Origin: Paracidovorax avenae
GTDB lineage: Bacteria; Pseudomonadota; Gammaproteobacteria; Burkholderiales; Burkholderiaceae_C
Assembly: GCF_040892545.1 (NCBI RefSeq)
Contig: NZ_CP156079.1
Coordinates: forward strand, 3,011,501-3,075,500
Direction: 5' to 3'
Length of the DNA stretch: 64,000 nucleotides
This document shows, piece after piece, positions 48,069 through 58,062 of the stretch (positions are counted from its first letter, which is position 1; each line of letters opens with the position of its first letter). A program made the translations under genes and the position numbers. Under the pieces are notes generated by a model, which had not been told where the DNA came from, did not search any database, and was given only the letters and a program-made list of their open reading frames with translations.

Positions 48069-49814
48069 GTGAATCCTCCGACCCCCGCCATCGTGACCCA
48101 GGACGCCGTGCGGCCGCTGCCGCGCTGGGCGCTGCTGCTGCTGTGCCTGGCCTATGTCGTGCCCGGCTTCGTGGCCCGCTCGCCCTGGAAGAACGCGGAC
48201 GTGACCGCATTCGGCTACATGATGGAACTGGCCCGGGGGAACACGCCCTGGATGTCTCCGACCCTGGGCGGCATGGCGCCCGACACCGACGGACTGCTGC
48301 CCTACTGGCTCGGCGCGCTGGCCGTGCGGGCCGCACCCGACTGGCTGTCCGCGGACATGGCCGCCCGGTTGCCATTCGTCGCACTGCTGGCGCTCACGCT
48401 CGCCGCGACCTGGTGGGGCATGTACCACCTCGCGCGCAGCCCTGGCGCGCAGCCCGTGGCCTTCGCCTTCGGCGGGGAGGCCTCCCCGTCGGATTACGCG
48501 CGGGCCATGGCCGACGGCGCGCTGCTCGCGCTGCTGGCCTGCCTGGGGCTCGCCCAGCTGTCCCACGAGGTCACCAGCTATCTCTCGCAGCTGGCCTGCA
48601 CGGCACTGCTGTTCTTTGCCGCGGCCAGCCTGCCGCGCCGCCCGCCCATTGCCCTGGCGGCCGCCAGCCTCGGCCTGCTCGGGCTGGCCCTGAGCGGCGC
48701 ACCGACCATGGCGGCCCTGCTCGGTGGCGGCAGCGCGCTGCTGGTGGCCTGCACCGCCCGCGATCCTGCCGAGCAGGATTCCCTGGGCCCCACACGGCCC
48801 GGGTGGGTGTGGGGACTCGCCCTGGCCTTGCCGGTCCTGCTCGTGGCGGCGCTGTCCACGGCGCTGGACCTGTGGCGCTGGCGCATCCTTCCGGCCAGCG
48901 AGGTCAAGGAGTGGGGCAGCCTCGCACGCCTGCTGGTCTGGTTCGCGTGGCCCGCATGGCCCCTGGCCCTGTGGACGATCTGGCGCTGGCGCCGGCAGAT
49001 CCTGAGCCGTACGCTCCACCGCCACCTGCTGCTCCCGCTGTGGTTCGTGGGTGTCACCGTCGCGGGCTGCCTGACGACGAGCCCCGCCGACCGGGCCCTG
49101 CTGCTCGGGCTGCCCGCCCTGGCCACGCTGGCTGCGTTCGCGCTGCCCACGCTGCGCCGCGCCATCGCTTCGCTGATCGACTGGTTCACCCTGCTGTTCT
49201 TCAGCGTGTCGGCCATCACCATCTGGGTGATCTGGGTGTCCGTGCAGACGGGCGTGCCCGCGAAGCCGGCAGCCAACGTGGCCAAGCTCGCCCCCGGCTA
49301 TCCCACGGGTTTTTCCGCCATGGCTTTCGGCGTGGCGCTGGCCGCCACTGCCGTCTGGTGCGCACTGGCATGGTGGCGCGCCTCGCGCAACCGCACGGAA
49401 ATCTGGAAGAGCCTCGTGTTGCCGGCCAGTGGTGCCACGCTCGCATGGCTGCTGCTCAACACGCTCTTTCTTCCCATACTGGACTACGGCCGCAGCTACC
49501 GGCCGCAGGTGGAGAATCTTGCGCGCGTGCTTGGCCCCGAGCCGGGGTGCGTGCTCGTCTATGGCCTGAGCCGTGCCCAGATCGCCGGGCTGCAATACCA
49601 CGGCGGCTGGAGCCTGCAGCCGGTGGCGCTTCCCTCGGAAGTGCGGGAAAGCCCGTGCGAGTGGCTGGTGGCCGACGCCGGCGTGCAGGCCACGGTCCAC
49701 GAACTGGCCCGCGGCCGCGGGTGGCACCGTGCCGCGGTGCTGCCGCGCCCGACCGACAAGAACGACCAGCTCCTGGTGCTGCGCCGCCGGCCCCCCGCGG
49801 CCGGGCAGCCCTGA
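48069..49814 (+). CDS. PMT/ArnT-like membrane glycosyltransferase
   Basis: 581-residue integral membrane protein with about 12 spans and a C-terminal periplasmic globular part. The first loop after span 1 (ARSPWKNADVTAFGYMMELARGNTPWMSPTLGG) has the acidic residue and arrangement of GT-C glycosyltransferases such as ArnT and PMT. It probably transfers a sugar from a lipid-phosphate donor, but donor and acceptor are unknown. The GTG start at 48069 (VNPPTPAI) is chosen; longer in-frame starts lack a leader. It overlaps the MATE gene by one base. Confidence 0.75.
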   Translation: MNPPTPAIVTQDAVRPLPRWALLLLCLAYVVPGFVARSPWKNADVTAFGYMMELARGNTPWMSPTLGGMAPDTDGLLPYWLGALAVRAAPDWLSADMAARLPFVALLALTLAATWWGMYHLARSPGAQPVAFAFGGEASPSDYARAMADGALLALLACLGLAQLSHEVTSYLSQLACTALLFFAAASLPRRPPIALAAASLGLLGLALSGAPTMAALLGGGSALLVACTARDPAEQDSLGPTRPGWVWGLALALPVLLVAALSTALDLWRWRILPASEVKEWGSLARLLVWFAWPAWPLALWTIWRWRRQILSRTLHRHLLLPLWFVGVTVAGCLTTSPADRALLLGLPALATLAAFALPTLRRAIASLIDWFTLLFFSVSAITIWVIWVSVQTGVPAKPAANVAKLAPGYPTGFSAMAFGVALAATAVWCALAWWRASRNRTEIWKSLVLPASGATLAWLLLNTLFLPILDYGRSYRPQVENLARVLGPEPGCVLVYGLSRAQIAGLQYHGGWSLQPVALPSEVRESPCEWLVADAGVQATVHELARGRGWHRAAVLPRPTDKNDQLLVLRRRPPAAGQP

Positions 49815-51190
49815 TGCCGTCCGAGCGCGCCCAGGTCGCGCGCCACGCGGCCACCGTGCTGGCGGGGCAGCTCGCCGTGATGGCGTTCGGCGTGACCGAC
49901 ACCATCGTCGCCGGCCGCCATGCGCCCTCCTCCCTGGCCGCGCTCTCGATCGGCTCGGCCGTCTATGTGAGCGTCTATGTCGCCCTCATGGGCGTGCTGC
50001 AGGCGCTGCTGCCCATCTGGGCGGAGCAGCGCGGCGCGGGCCACACGGCCGAGATCGGCCGCACGGTGCGCCAGGCCCTGTACCTCTGCGCCCTCGCGAG
50101 CCTGCTGGGCATCGCCGTGCTGCTGTCGCCCGGCGCCATCCTGCGCTGGACGGAGGTGCCCGCCGATCTGCGCACCGAGGTGGGCCGCTACCTCACGGTG
50201 CTGGCCGCGGCCCTGCCGCCGGCCCTGGCCTTCCGTCTCTACACCACGCTCAACCAGGCCCTGGGACGTCCGCAGCTGGTCACCTGGCTGCAACTGGGTT
50301 CGCTGGCCGTGAAGATCCCCCTGTCCATCGGCTTCACCTTCGGGTTCGCCGGCCTGCCCGCGCAGGGCGCCGTCGGGTGCGCCTGGGCCACGCTGGTCGT
50401 GAACTACCTGCTGCTGGGCATCGCGCTGTGGCTGGTCCGCTCCTCGCCGATGTACGCGCCGCTGGCGCTCTGGAAGCGCATGGAGCGCCCCGACCCGGCG
50501 CAGATCGGGCGCTTCGCGCGGCTGGGCGTTCCCGCGGGGCTGGCCGTGATGGTGGAGGTCACCTCCTTCACGCTGATGGCGCTGTTCATCGCCCGGCAGG
50601 GCACGGTGGCGGCCGCGGCCCACCAGATCGCCTCGAACCTCACCGCCGTGCTCTACATGGTCCCGCTCTCGCTGGCCATCGCCACCAGCGCCCGGGTCAG
50701 CTACTGGCGCGGCCGCGCGGACGAGGCGGTCGCCCGGAGGGTGGCCTGGATGGGCTTGCGCATGGCAGGCACCATCGCCCTCGTGCTGTCCGGGCTCCTC
50801 CTCCTGGCACGCGACGGCCTGGCCGGCCTCTATACCTCCTCCCCCGATGTCCTGGACATGGCCCGCGGGCTGCTGGCCTGGGTCGCGGCCTACCATGTCG
50901 CCGATGCGCTGCAGACCTTCTGTGCGTTCGCCCTGCGCTGCTACCGGATCACCATCGCTCCGCTGGCCACCTACGGAGTGCTGCTCTGGGGCGCCGGGCT
51001 TCCTGCAGGCTATGTCCTGGCCTATGTGGGCTTTGCCGGGCATCCGCCGCAGCAATCGCCCGCCGCCTTCTGGATCGGCGGGGCGCTGGCGCTGGGCCTG
51101 ACGGCCGCGGTGTTCATTGCGATGCTGGCGAGGGCATTGCGGAAGGCCCGCTCGCCGGACTTGCACCCGGCTTCGGCAGGGCAGGCTTAG
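49814..51190 (+). CDS. MATE-family multidrug/cation antiporter
   Basis: 458-residue exporter with 12 hydrophobic spans of the NorM type. The N-terminal AGQLAVMAFGVTDTIVAGRHAPSSLAALSIG and the mid-protein VEVTSFTLMALFIARQGTVAAAAHQIASNL repeat the family motif in each half. MATE proteins export cationic drugs against Na+ or H+. The ATG overlaps the stop of the glycosyltransferase (TGATG), so the two are co-translated. The 3' end overlaps the convergent phoR gene by 77 bp. Confidence 0.9.
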   Translation: MPSERAQVARHAATVLAGQLAVMAFGVTDTIVAGRHAPSSLAALSIGSAVYVSVYVALMGVLQALLPIWAEQRGAGHTAEIGRTVRQALYLCALASLLGIAVLLSPGAILRWTEVPADLRTEVGRYLTVLAAALPPALAFRLYTTLNQALGRPQLVTWLQLGSLAVKIPLSIGFTFGFAGLPAQGAVGCAWATLVVNYLLLGIALWLVRSSPMYAPLALWKRMERPDPAQIGRFARLGVPAGLAVMVEVTSFTLMALFIARQGTVAAAAHQIASNLTAVLYMVPLSLAIATSARVSYWRGRADEAVARRVAWMGLRMAGTIALVLSGLLLLARDGLAGLYTSSPDVLDMARGLLAWVAAYHVADALQTFCAFALRCYRITIAPLATYGVLLWGAGLPAGYVLAYVGFAGHPPQQSPAAFWIGGALALGLTAAVFIAMLARALRKARSPDLHPASAGQA

Positions 51191-52541
51191 CCGGTGCGCT
51201 GCGCACCGCGGCACCGCGCTGGATGCGGTGCGGCGGGAACGTCACGGAAAACACGGAGCCCTTGCCCACGGTGCTCTCGATGCCCAGCGACGCCGAATGG
51301 CGCTGCACCACGTGCTTGACGATGGCCAGGCCCAGCCCGGTGCCGCCGGTGTCGCGCGAGCGGCTGCGGTCCACGCGGTAGAAGCGTTCGGTCAGCCGCG
51401 GGATATGCACGGCCTCGATGCCGGGCCCCGTGTCCCGCACCGAAAAGCGGCCGCTGCCGTCGGCCAGCGTCTCCCATGCCACGGTGATGCGGCCGCCAGC
51501 GGGCGTATAGCGCACGGCATTGCCGATCAGGTTCGCGAGCGCGCTCTGCAGTTCGGCCGCCACCCCGACCAGTTGCCCGGCGCCCTGCAGCGCCTCGGCC
51601 GGCGGAAACTCCAGCACATGGCCCGCCGACTGGCTGCGGGTGAGCAGCGCGGACAGGCCGCGGGCCTCGTCTTCGCAGCGGCGCAGCAGCGCATCCACCG
51701 GCGTGCATTCGGTCAGGCCCGGCGGCGGGCTGCCCTCCAGGCGCGACAGGGTCAGCAGGTCCTGCACCACGCTCTGCATCCGGCCGGCCTGCTGCGACAT
51801 CATGTTCAGGTAGCGTGCGCGTTCTTCAGAGGACAGCGGCAGCGTCTGCAGGGTTTCCACGAAGCCCATGAGGACGGTGAGCGGCGTGCGGATCTCGTGT
51901 GACACGTTGGCCACGAAATCGCGGCGCATGGCCTCGGCCTGCTCCAGCGCCGTCACGTCGCGCGACAGCAGCAGCTTGCGGCCGTCACCGTACGGGTGCA
52001 GGTGGACGGAAATGCGTACCGGCCGCGAAGCCGTGCTCTCGCGCCCCTGCAGCACCACGTCCCTGGAGAAATCCTGGGCGGCGTAGTAGGCGCTGAATTC
52101 AGGGTCGCGCAGCAGGTTGCCGATCGATTGGCCCATGTCGCGCGCGGCGTCCAGCGCGAACTGCGTGACCGCGATCTGGTTGCACCACTCGATGTGTCCC
52201 TCGGCATCGAGCAGCACCACGCCATTGGGCGTCGCCTGCAGGGCCGCGAGGATCTCCTGCAGGCGCGCATCGCTGGCGGCGATGTCGGCCTGGTTCTGGC
52301 GCAGCAGGCGGCGGGTCCTGTCGGCGACCTCGCCCCAGACGCCCTTGAGCGAGGGGCAACTGGCCAGGTCCCCGTCGCGCAGCCAGCGCAGCACGCGGGA
52401 GCCGCGCCAGAGATCCCAGAGGAACCAGAGCCAGACGCCCGCGAAAACGGTCGCCACCGCGCCATGGAAGCCACCCCAGAACCAGCCGAGCAGGAGGCCT
52501 GCGACCTGGAAGGACAGGAAGAAGATGCAACGCCAAACCAT
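51114..52541 (-). CDS. phoR: phosphate-regulon sensor histidine kinase PhoR
   Basis: 475-residue membrane kinase that phosphorylates PhoB when phosphate is scarce. Two N-terminal spans (about residues 5-45; FQVAGLLLGWFWGGFHGAV and TVFAGVWLWFLWDLW), a PAS domain (LQATPNGVVLLDAEGHIEWCN), the HisKA site VSHEIRTPLT, and the ATPase boxes NLIGNAVRY, DTGPGI and GTGLGLAI are present. No extended periplasmic domain, as usual for PhoR. It follows phoB after 102 bp with a strong hairpin between, and the final 25 codons overlap the convergent MATE gene. Confidence 0.95.
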   Translation of the reverse strand: MVWRCIFFLSFQVAGLLLGWFWGGFHGAVATVFAGVWLWFLWDLWRGSRVLRWLRDGDLASCPSLKGVWGEVADRTRRLLRQNQADIAASDARLQEILAALQATPNGVVLLDAEGHIEWCNQIAVTQFALDAARDMGQSIGNLLRDPEFSAYYAAQDFSRDVVLQGRESTASRPVRISVHLHPYGDGRKLLLSRDVTALEQAEAMRRDFVANVSHEIRTPLTVLMGFVETLQTLPLSSEERARYLNMMSQQAGRMQSVVQDLLTLSRLEGSPPPGLTECTPVDALLRRCEDEARGLSALLTRSQSAGHVLEFPPAEALQGAGQLVGVAAELQSALANLIGNAVRYTPAGGRITVAWETLADGSGRFSVRDTGPGIEAVHIPRLTERFYRVDRSRSRDTGGTGLGLAIVKHVVQRHSASLGIESTVGKGSVFSVTFPPHRIQRGAAVRSAPAKPALPKPGASPASGPSAMPSPASQ

Positions 52542-52606
52542 GGAATCCGGGAGGCTCCGCGGGGCCCCACCCCGTCCGCACTCCGCTGCCTTGTTGTCAG
52601 ATAACG

Positions 52607-52634
52607 AAAAGGGGGGCCGCCCGCGGGCGGCCCC
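52607..52634 (-). terminator. hairpin between phoB and phoR
   Basis: A 22-bp perfect palindrome (52613-52634; 10-bp GC arms GGGGCCGCCC/GGGCGGCCCC around GC) is followed on the minus strand by CC and TTTT (52610-52607). It lies after the phoB stop and before phoR, so it may attenuate rather than end transcription of phoR. Confidence 0.7.
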
Positions 52635-52643
52635 GGCCGGCGG

Positions 52644-53351
52644 TCAGGCCCGCATCAGGGCGGCAGGCTGGGCCGTCAGCCGGTAGCCCGCGCCGCGCAC
52701 GGTCTCCACCATGGCGCCGGCGACGCCCAGGGCCTCGCGCAGGCGCTTGACGTGCACGTCCACCGTGCGCTCCTCGATGAAGACATGGTCGCCCCACACC
52801 TTGTCGAGCAGTTGCGCCCGGCTGTGGACGCGTTCGGGATGCTTCATGAGGTAGTGCAGGAGCTTGAACTCGGTCGGGCCGATCTTGAGCTGCTGCCCCT
52901 GGTAGGTCACGCGGTAGGTGCCTGCGTCCAGGATCAGGTCGGAGATGGCCACGGTGTCGGTGGCCTGCTCGGGCGCCCGGCGCCGCAGCACGGCGCGGAT
53001 GCGTGCCAGCAGTTCCTGGGTGGAGAACGGCTTGGTGATGTAGTCGTCCGCACCCGCGTCGAGCCCGGCCACCTTGTCGGGCTCGTCGCCACGCGCCGTG
53101 AGCATCAGGATGGGAATGGGCTTGGTGCGCGCATCCGCGCGCCACTTGCGCGCGAGCTGCAGGCCGCTTTGGCCGGGCAGCATCCAGTCCAGCAGGATGA
53201 CGTCGGGCAGAACCGCATCCAGCTCGCGCTGGGCGGACTCGCCGTCCTCGGACCAGATGGGCTGGAAACCGTTGTGGCGCAGGTTGACGGCGATCAGTTC
53301 GGCGATGGCGGATTCGTCTTCGACGATGAGTACGCGGGGAAGTCTCTTCAT
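52644..53351 (-). CDS. phoB: phosphate-regulon response regulator PhoB
   Basis: 235-residue OmpR-family regulator. The receiver has the phospho-acceptor Asp in VILLDWMLPG, the acidic pair in VEDES and Lys in YITKPFS. The C-terminal winged helix includes LKIGPTEFKLLHYLMKHPERV and ERTVDVHVKRLREALG, the recognition helix of PhoB. It activates genes through 18-bp boxes; such boxes occur here before pstS, ppx and ppk. It follows phoU by 15 bp. Confidence 0.97.
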   Translation of the reverse strand: MKRLPRVLIVEDESAIAELIAVNLRHNGFQPIWSEDGESAQRELDAVLPDVILLDWMLPGQSGLQLARKWRADARTKPIPILMLTARGDEPDKVAGLDAGADDYITKPFSTQELLARIRAVLRRRAPEQATDTVAISDLILDAGTYRVTYQGQQLKIGPTEFKLLHYLMKHPERVHSRAQLLDKVWGDHVFIEERTVDVHVKRLREALGVAGAMVETVRGAGYRLTAQPAALMRA

Positions 53352-53366
53352 GGAGGGACAGGCCTT

Positions 53367-54068
53367 TCAGAGCAAGGCCGACTCGATCTCCTCGAGGGCC
53401 GTGTGGCGCACGTCCTTGCCCTTGACGAGGTAGATGATGAGTTCGGCCACGTTTTTGGAGTGATCGCCGATGCGCTCGATGGCCTTGGCCAGGAACAGCA
53501 GGTCCAGGCTCGCGGAAATCGTGCGAGGGTCTTCCATCATGTAGGTGATGAGCTTGCGCACGAAGCCGTCGAACTCGCGATCGATGAGGTCGTCTTCCTT
53601 CAGGATGGCCACGGCCGCCTTGGTGTCGAGGCGGGCGAACGCATCCAGGGCCTTGCGCAGCAGGCCCGACGCCAGGTCGGCCGCGACGCGCAGGTCGGTG
53701 GTGGGCAGCAAGCGGGCGGAGCCGCTCTCGATGATGGACTTGACCATGCGGGCCATCTTGTTGGCCTCGTCGCCCATGCGCTCGAGGTTCGCCGTGGCCT
53801 TCGAGAAGGCGATCAGCAGGCGCAGGTCGCGGGCCGTGGGCTGGCGGCGCGCGATGATGGACGAGAGTTCATGGTCGATCTCGACCTCCATCGCGTTCAC
53901 GCGGTGCTCGGTGGCGGAGACCTGGTCGGCCGCCTCCACGCTGAACTGCGACAGTGCGTAGATGGCCTGGCGGATCTGGGATTCGACCAGTCCGCCGAGC
54001 TCCATCACGCGGGCGGAGATGCTGTTGAGTTCGCTGTCGAACTGGGAGGAAAGGTGTTTCTCGGGCAT
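53367..54068 (-). CDS. phoU: phosphate signalling regulator PhoU
   Basis: 233-residue all-helical protein of two PhoU repeats. The first has HLSSQFDSELNSISARVMELGGLVE; the second ends in the conserved DAFARLDTKAAVAILKEDDLIDREFDG region. PhoU links Pst transport to PhoR so that the regulon is off when phosphate is plentiful. It lies between pstB (19 bp upstream) and phoB, the usual order. Confidence 0.96.
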   Translation of the reverse strand: MPEKHLSSQFDSELNSISARVMELGGLVESQIRQAIYALSQFSVEAADQVSATEHRVNAMEVEIDHELSSIIARRQPTARDLRLLIAFSKATANLERMGDEANKMARMVKSIIESGSARLLPTTDLRVAADLASGLLRKALDAFARLDTKAAVAILKEDDLIDREFDGFVRKLITYMMEDPRTISASLDLLFLAKAIERIGDHSKNVAELIIYLVKGKDVRHTALEEIESALL

Positions 54069-54087
54069 GCGGAGTCTCCTCGTCCGT

Positions 54088-54870
54088 TCAGCCGAAACGG
54101 CCGGTGATGTAGTCTTCGGTTTCCTTGCGCTGGGGCTTGAAGAACATCTGTTCGGTCTCGCCGAACTCCATCAGGTCACCCAGGTACATGTAGGCCGTGT
54201 AATCGCTGCAGCGGGCTGCCTGCTGCATGTTGTGCGTGACGATCACCACGGTGTATTCGTTCTTCAGTTCGGCGATCAGTTCCTCGACCTTGGCCGTGGA
54301 GATCGGGTCCAGCGCCGAGCACGGCTCGTCGAGCAGCAGCACTTCGGGCTTGATGGCGATGCCGCGCGCGATGCACAGGCGCTGCTGCTGCCCGCCGGAC
54401 AGGCCCGAGCCGCTCTGGTGCAGCTTGTCCTTGACCTCGTTCCAGAGGGCGGCCTTGCGCAGCGCCCACTCCACGCGGTCGTCCATGTCCGTGGCATTGA
54501 GGCTTTCGAACAGCTTCACGCCGAAGGCGATGTTGTCGTAGATCGACATCGGGAACGGCGTCGGCTTCTGGAACACCATGCCGACCTTGGCGCGGATCAG
54601 GGCCACATCCTGCTTGCTGGTCAGCAGGTTCTCGCCGTCCAGCAGGATCTGGCCTTCGGCGCGCTGCTCGGGGTAGAGCTCGTACATGCGGTTGAAGGTG
54701 CGCAGCAGCGTGGACTTGCCGCAGCCCGACGGGCCGATGAATGCCGTGACCTTCTTCTCGGGAATGTCCAGGTTGATGCCCTTCAGGGCATGGAACTTCC
54801 CGTAGTAGAAGTTCAGGTCGCGAACCGTGATCTTGGAGGTGCCGGCGGCGCCGGTGTTTTTCGTGGACAT
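54088..54870 (-). CDS. pstB: phosphate ABC transporter ATP-binding protein
   Basis: 260-residue ATPase of the high-affinity phosphate importer. Walker A is [19 protein letters not shown], the Q-loop VFQKPTPFP, the signature [14 protein letters not shown], Walker [14 protein letters not shown] and the H-loop IVTHNMQQA. All residues needed for activity are present. The ATG at 54870 follows the pstA stop by 35 bp. Confidence 0.97.
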   Translation of the reverse strand: MSTKNTGAAGTSKITVRDLNFYYGKFHALKGINLDIPEKKVTAFIGPSGCGKSTLLRTFNRMYELYPEQRAEGQILLDGENLLTSKQDVALIRAKVGMVFQKPTPFPMSIYDNIAFGVKLFESLNATDMDDRVEWALRKAALWNEVKDKLHQSGSGLSGGQQQRLCIARGIAIKPEVLLLDEPCSALDPISTAKVEELIAELKNEYTVVIVTHNMQQAARCSDYTAYMYLGDLMEFGETEQMFFKPQRKETEDYITGRFG

Positions 54871-54905
54871 GGGAAAGGGTCCGATCTGTGGCGGATGGGT
54901 TTGTC

Positions 54906-55790
54906 TCAGGACTTCTGGCGCGTCAGCACGCGGGCCAGGATGTTGAGGCCGAGCACGGCGAGGGTGATCAGGAACACGCCGGCCCAGGCCAGCTCCTGCC
55001 AGTTCTCGTAGGGGCTCATCGCGAACTTGAAGATGGTCACCGGCAGGCTGGCCATGGGCTTGGACAGGTCGGCATTCCAGAACTGGTTGTTGAGCGCGGT
55101 GAACAGCAGCGGAGCGGTCTCGCCGGCGATGCGGGCCACGGCGAGCAGCACGCCGGTGATGACGCCGGCGCGGGCAGCGCGCAGCGTGACCAGGATGATC
55201 ACCTTCCACTTCGGCGTGCCGAGGGCATAGGCGGCTTCCCGCAGGCTGGCGGGCACGAGCATCAGCATGTTCTCGGTCGTGCGGATCACCACCGGGATGA
55301 CGATGAGCGCCAGGGCCAGGATGCCGGCATAGGCGGAGAAGCTCTTGAATCGGGCGACCACCACGGCATACACGAAGAGGCCGATCACGATGCTGGGTGC
55401 CGACAGCAGGATGTCGTTCACGAAGCGGGTGGACGAGGCCAGCCAGCTGCGCTTGTCGTATTCGGCGAGGTACACGCCGGCCATGATGCCGATGGGCGTG
55501 CCCACGAACGTGGCCAGCACCACCATCACGACGGAGCCGAAGATGGCGTTGGAGATGCCGCCGACCTCGTTGGGCGGCGGGGTCATCTGCGTGAACAGCG
55601 TCACGCTCAGGCCGCCCACGCCCAGGCGGATGGTTTCCCAGAGGATCCAGATCAGCCAGAACACGCCGAACGCCATGGCCGCGAGGGACAGGCCCAGGGC
55701 GATGGTGTTCACGCGCTTGCGGCGGGCATAGCGCGCTTGGCGGTCGCTGGCCAGCTGGGCCGCGGAAATGAGTTGCTGCGAGGTGCTCAC
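54906..55790 (-). CDS. pstA: phosphate ABC transporter permease PstA
   Basis: 294-residue membrane permease with six spans. The EAA-type coupling loop ([29 protein letters not shown]) touches PstB. The N-terminus is basic ([13 protein letters not shown]), as in the family. Its start overlaps the pstC stop by 4 nt (55787-55790, ATGA), so the two permease chains are made together. Confidence 0.96.
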   Translation of the reverse strand: MSTSQQLISAAQLASDRQARYARRKRVNTIALGLSLAAMAFGVFWLIWILWETIRLGVGGLSVTLFTQMTPPPNEVGGISNAIFGSVVMVVLATFVGTPIGIMAGVYLAEYDKRSWLASSTRFVNDILLSAPSIVIGLFVYAVVVARFKSFSAYAGILALALIVIPVVIRTTENMLMLVPASLREAAYALGTPKWKVIILVTLRAARAGVITGVLLAVARIAGETAPLLFTALNNQFWNADLSKPMASLPVTIFKFAMSPYENWQELAWAGVFLITLAVLGLNILARVLTRQKS

Positions 55791-56812
55791 GAGCGGGCTC
55801 CTTCGTTCTTCTGCAGGCGCGACAGCAGGATCTTGGACAGCGACAGCACCACGAAGGTGATGAAGAACAGCACCAGGCCCAGGTAGATCAGCGACGCCTG
55901 GTGCAGGCCTTCGCCGGCTTCCGCGAATTCATTGGCCAGCGCCGAGGTGATGCTGTTGGCGGCCTGGAAGACCGACAGCGAATCGAGCTGGTTCATGTTG
56001 CCGATCACGAAGGTGACGGCCATGGTTTCGCCCAGGGCGCGGCCCAGGCCCAGCATGACGCCGCCCAGCACGCCGGTCTTCGTATAGGGAAGGACGACCT
56101 TCCACACCACTTCCCAGGTCGTCGAGCCCAGGCCATAGGCGGATTCCTTGAGCAGCGCGGGAGTGACTTCGAACACGTCGCGCATCACCGAGGCGATGAA
56201 GGGGATGATCATGATGGCCAGGATGATCCCGGCCGAAAGGATGCCGATGCCCACGGGCGGGCCGGACACCAGGGCGCCCAGGTAGGGAACGCCCGACAGC
56301 AGCGACTGCAGGGGCTGCTGCACCCAGGTGGCGAGGATGGGGCCGAACACCATCAGCCCCCACATGCCATAGACGATGGAGGGCACGGCGGCCAGCAGTT
56401 CGATGGCGGTTCCCAGGGGCCGCTTGAGCCAGGCGGGGGACAGTTCCGTGAGGAAGAGCGCGATGCCGAAGCTCACGGGCACGGCGATGAGCAGCGCGAT
56501 GATCGACGTGGCCAGCGTGCCGTAGATCATGACCAGGCCGCCGTAGTCGTTCTGCACCGGGTCCCACACGCTGCGGCCGAGGAAGCTCACGCCGTATTTG
56601 TGGATGGACGGCCAGGCGCCGATCACGAGCGAGACCAGGATGCCGATCAGCAGCGCCAGGGTCAGCATGGCAGCGCCCCGGGCGAGCCACGCGAAAATGC
56701 GGTCCGCCACCGCTCCGGAGAGCAGTGGCGCGCGGGACGGTGGAGTGGTTCGGGGAGCGCTGGCGCTGCGCTGCAGCGGCGTCGCGGGAGGTGCGGGCAT
56801 GGTGCTGGACAC
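55787..56812 (-). CDS. pstC: phosphate ABC transporter permease PstC
   Basis: 341-residue permease with six spans and an N-terminal Pro/Ala-rich cytoplasmic stretch. The EAA loop is [35 protein letters not shown] at 56812 is taken as start because an AAGG sequence lies upstream; the ATG at 56800 four codons later has none. A GC-rich hairpin lies in the 61 bp after pstS. Confidence 0.94.
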   Translation of the reverse strand: MSSTMPAPPATPLQRSASAPRTTPPSRAPLLSGAVADRIFAWLARGAAMLTLALLIGILVSLVIGAWPSIHKYGVSFLGRSVWDPVQNDYGGLVMIYGTLATSIIALLIAVPVSFGIALFLTELSPAWLKRPLGTAIELLAAVPSIVYGMWGLMVFGPILATWVQQPLQSLLSGVPYLGALVSGPPVGIGILSAGIILAIMIIPFIASVMRDVFEVTPALLKESAYGLGSTTWEVVWKVVLPYTKTGVLGGVMLGLGRALGETMAVTFVIGNMNQLDSLSVFQAANSITSALANEFAEAGEGLHQASLIYLGLVLFFITFVVLSLSKILLSRLQKNEGARS

Positions 56813-56839
56813 GGAGGGTGGCCTTTTCAGGTTTGCGGC

Positions 56840-56863
56840 CGCCCCGCCTGCGCGGCAGGGGCG
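56840..56863 (-). promoter_or_regulatory. intercistronic hairpin between pstS and pstC
   Basis: CGCCCC pairs with GGGGCG across 24 nt with further inner pairing (TGC with GCA). No T run follows, so it is more likely a barrier to 3' exonucleases, keeping pstS mRNA more abundant than the rest, than a terminator. Confidence 0.55.
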
Positions 56864-56873
56864 ACCCGGGGAC

Positions 56874-57914
56874 TTACTTCAGCGGGATGGCCTTGCCGGA
56901 AGCGTCCTTGATCTCATCCCAGGACTTGACCACGATGGCCTTCACGCTGTCGGGCATGGGCACGTAGTCCAGGTCGGCGGCGGTCTTGTCGCCGTTCTTG
57001 TAGGCCCAGTCGAAGAACTTCAGCGACGTGGCGGCCTGGGCAGGCTTGTCCTGGACCTTCTGCAGCAGGATGAAGGTGGCACCGGTGATGGGCCAGGATT
57101 CCTTGCCCTTCTGGTTCGTCAGGATCTGGTAGAAGCTCTTGGACCAGTCGGCCCCGGCGGCAGCGGCCTTGAAGGCGGAATCGTCGGGCGAGACGAAGGC
57201 GCCGTCGGCGTTCTGCAGCTGCACGTAGGTCAGCTTGTTCTGCTTGACGTAGGCGTACTCGACGTAGCCGATGGAGTTCGGCAGGCGGCCGACGAACGCT
57301 GCGACGCCTTCGTTGCCCTTGCCGCCCGCGCCGGTGGGCCAGTTCACGGCCGTGCCTTCGCCCACCTTCGTCTTCCACTCGTCATTCACCTTCGACAGGT
57401 AGTTCGTGAAGATGAAGCTGGTGCCGGAGCCGTCGGCGCGGCGCACCGGGGCGATCTGCGCGTCCGGCAGGTTCACGCCGGGGTTGAGGGACTTGATGGC
57501 CGGGTCGGACCAGTTGGTCACCTTGCCCAGGTAGATGTCGCCGAGCACCTGGCCGCTCAGCTTGATCTGGCCGGGGGCGATGCCCTTGATGTTGACCACC
57601 GGCACGACGCCGCCGATCACGGTGGGGAACTGCACCAGGCCCTTCTTGGCCAGGTCTTCGTCCTTCAGGGGGGCGTCGGATGCGCCGAAGTCCACCGTCT
57701 TCGCCTCGATCTGGCGCAGGCCGGCGCCGGAACCCACCGATTGGTAGTTGATCTTGACACCGGTTGCCTTGTTGTAATCGGCCGCCCACTTGGAATACAG
57801 CGGAGCGGGGAAACTGGCGCCGGCGCCCGTGGCCTCCTGCTGGGCCCACGCGGCGGAGAACGCACCCGCCGAGACGACACCCGACACCAGAATCCGAATC
57901 ACAGACAGTTTCAT
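56874..57914 (-). CDS. pstS: periplasmic phosphate-binding protein PstS
   Basis: 346-residue phosphate-binding component. A signal peptide with cleavage after SAAWAQ (about residue 25) is followed by [21 protein letters not shown] and later [24 protein letters not shown] and [18 protein letters not shown], which carry the phosphate-binding loops of the family. AGAGG precedes the ATG at 57914. First gene of the operon, preceded by a PhoB box. Confidence 0.97.
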   Translation of the reverse strand: MKLSVIRILVSGVVSAGAFSAAWAQQEATGAGASFPAPLYSKWAADYNKATGVKINYQSVGSGAGLRQIEAKTVDFGASDAPLKDEDLAKKGLVQFPTVIGGVVPVVNIKGIAPGQIKLSGQVLGDIYLGKVTNWSDPAIKSLNPGVNLPDAQIAPVRRADGSGTSFIFTNYLSKVNDEWKTKVGEGTAVNWPTGAGGKGNEGVAAFVGRLPNSIGYVEYAYVKQNKLTYVQLQNADGAFVSPDDSAFKAAAAGADWSKSFYQILTNQKGKESWPITGATFILLQKVQDKPAQAATSLKFFDWAYKNGDKTAADLDYVPMPDSVKAIVVKSWDEIKDASGKAIPLK

Positions 57915-57967
57915 GAGGGAACCTCTTGGTTGAAAAGAATCAGTGGTGCGGACTGTAGGAGTGCTTT

Positions 57968-57985
57968 ATGACAGGACTGTGACGC
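57968..57985 (-). promoter_or_regulatory. PhoB box of the pst operon
   Basis: On the minus strand GCGTCAC, four bases, then CTGTCAT: two 7-bp units 11 bp apart, the second a perfect match to the PhoB unit CTGTCAY. A -10-like TACAGT (57957-57952) follows about 10 bp later. The 302-bp gap 57915-58216 holds this box, the ppx box and both promoters; I see no gene in it. Confidence 0.75.
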
Positions 57986-58044
57986 GCCGTCCAGCGTGTC
58001 ACGGATGGCTTTCCGAGGGAAAGCGGCTGCCTTTCCGCACCCGA

Positions 58045-58062
58045 AAGTCACGCGAATGTCAC
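58045..58062 (+). promoter_or_regulatory. candidate PhoB box of ppx
   Basis: AAGTCAC, GCGA, then ATGTCAC on the plus strand, with the GTCAC cores exactly 11 bp apart. It faces ppx, 155 bp before its start. The -10 region downstream is weak (TTACTC around 58072-58077). Confidence 0.6.

Noticed and set aside
57989..58002. A further PhoB unit pair between the pst and ppx boxes
   Set aside because: The spacing of GTCC and GTCA is 9 bp, which does not fit the 11-bp rule.
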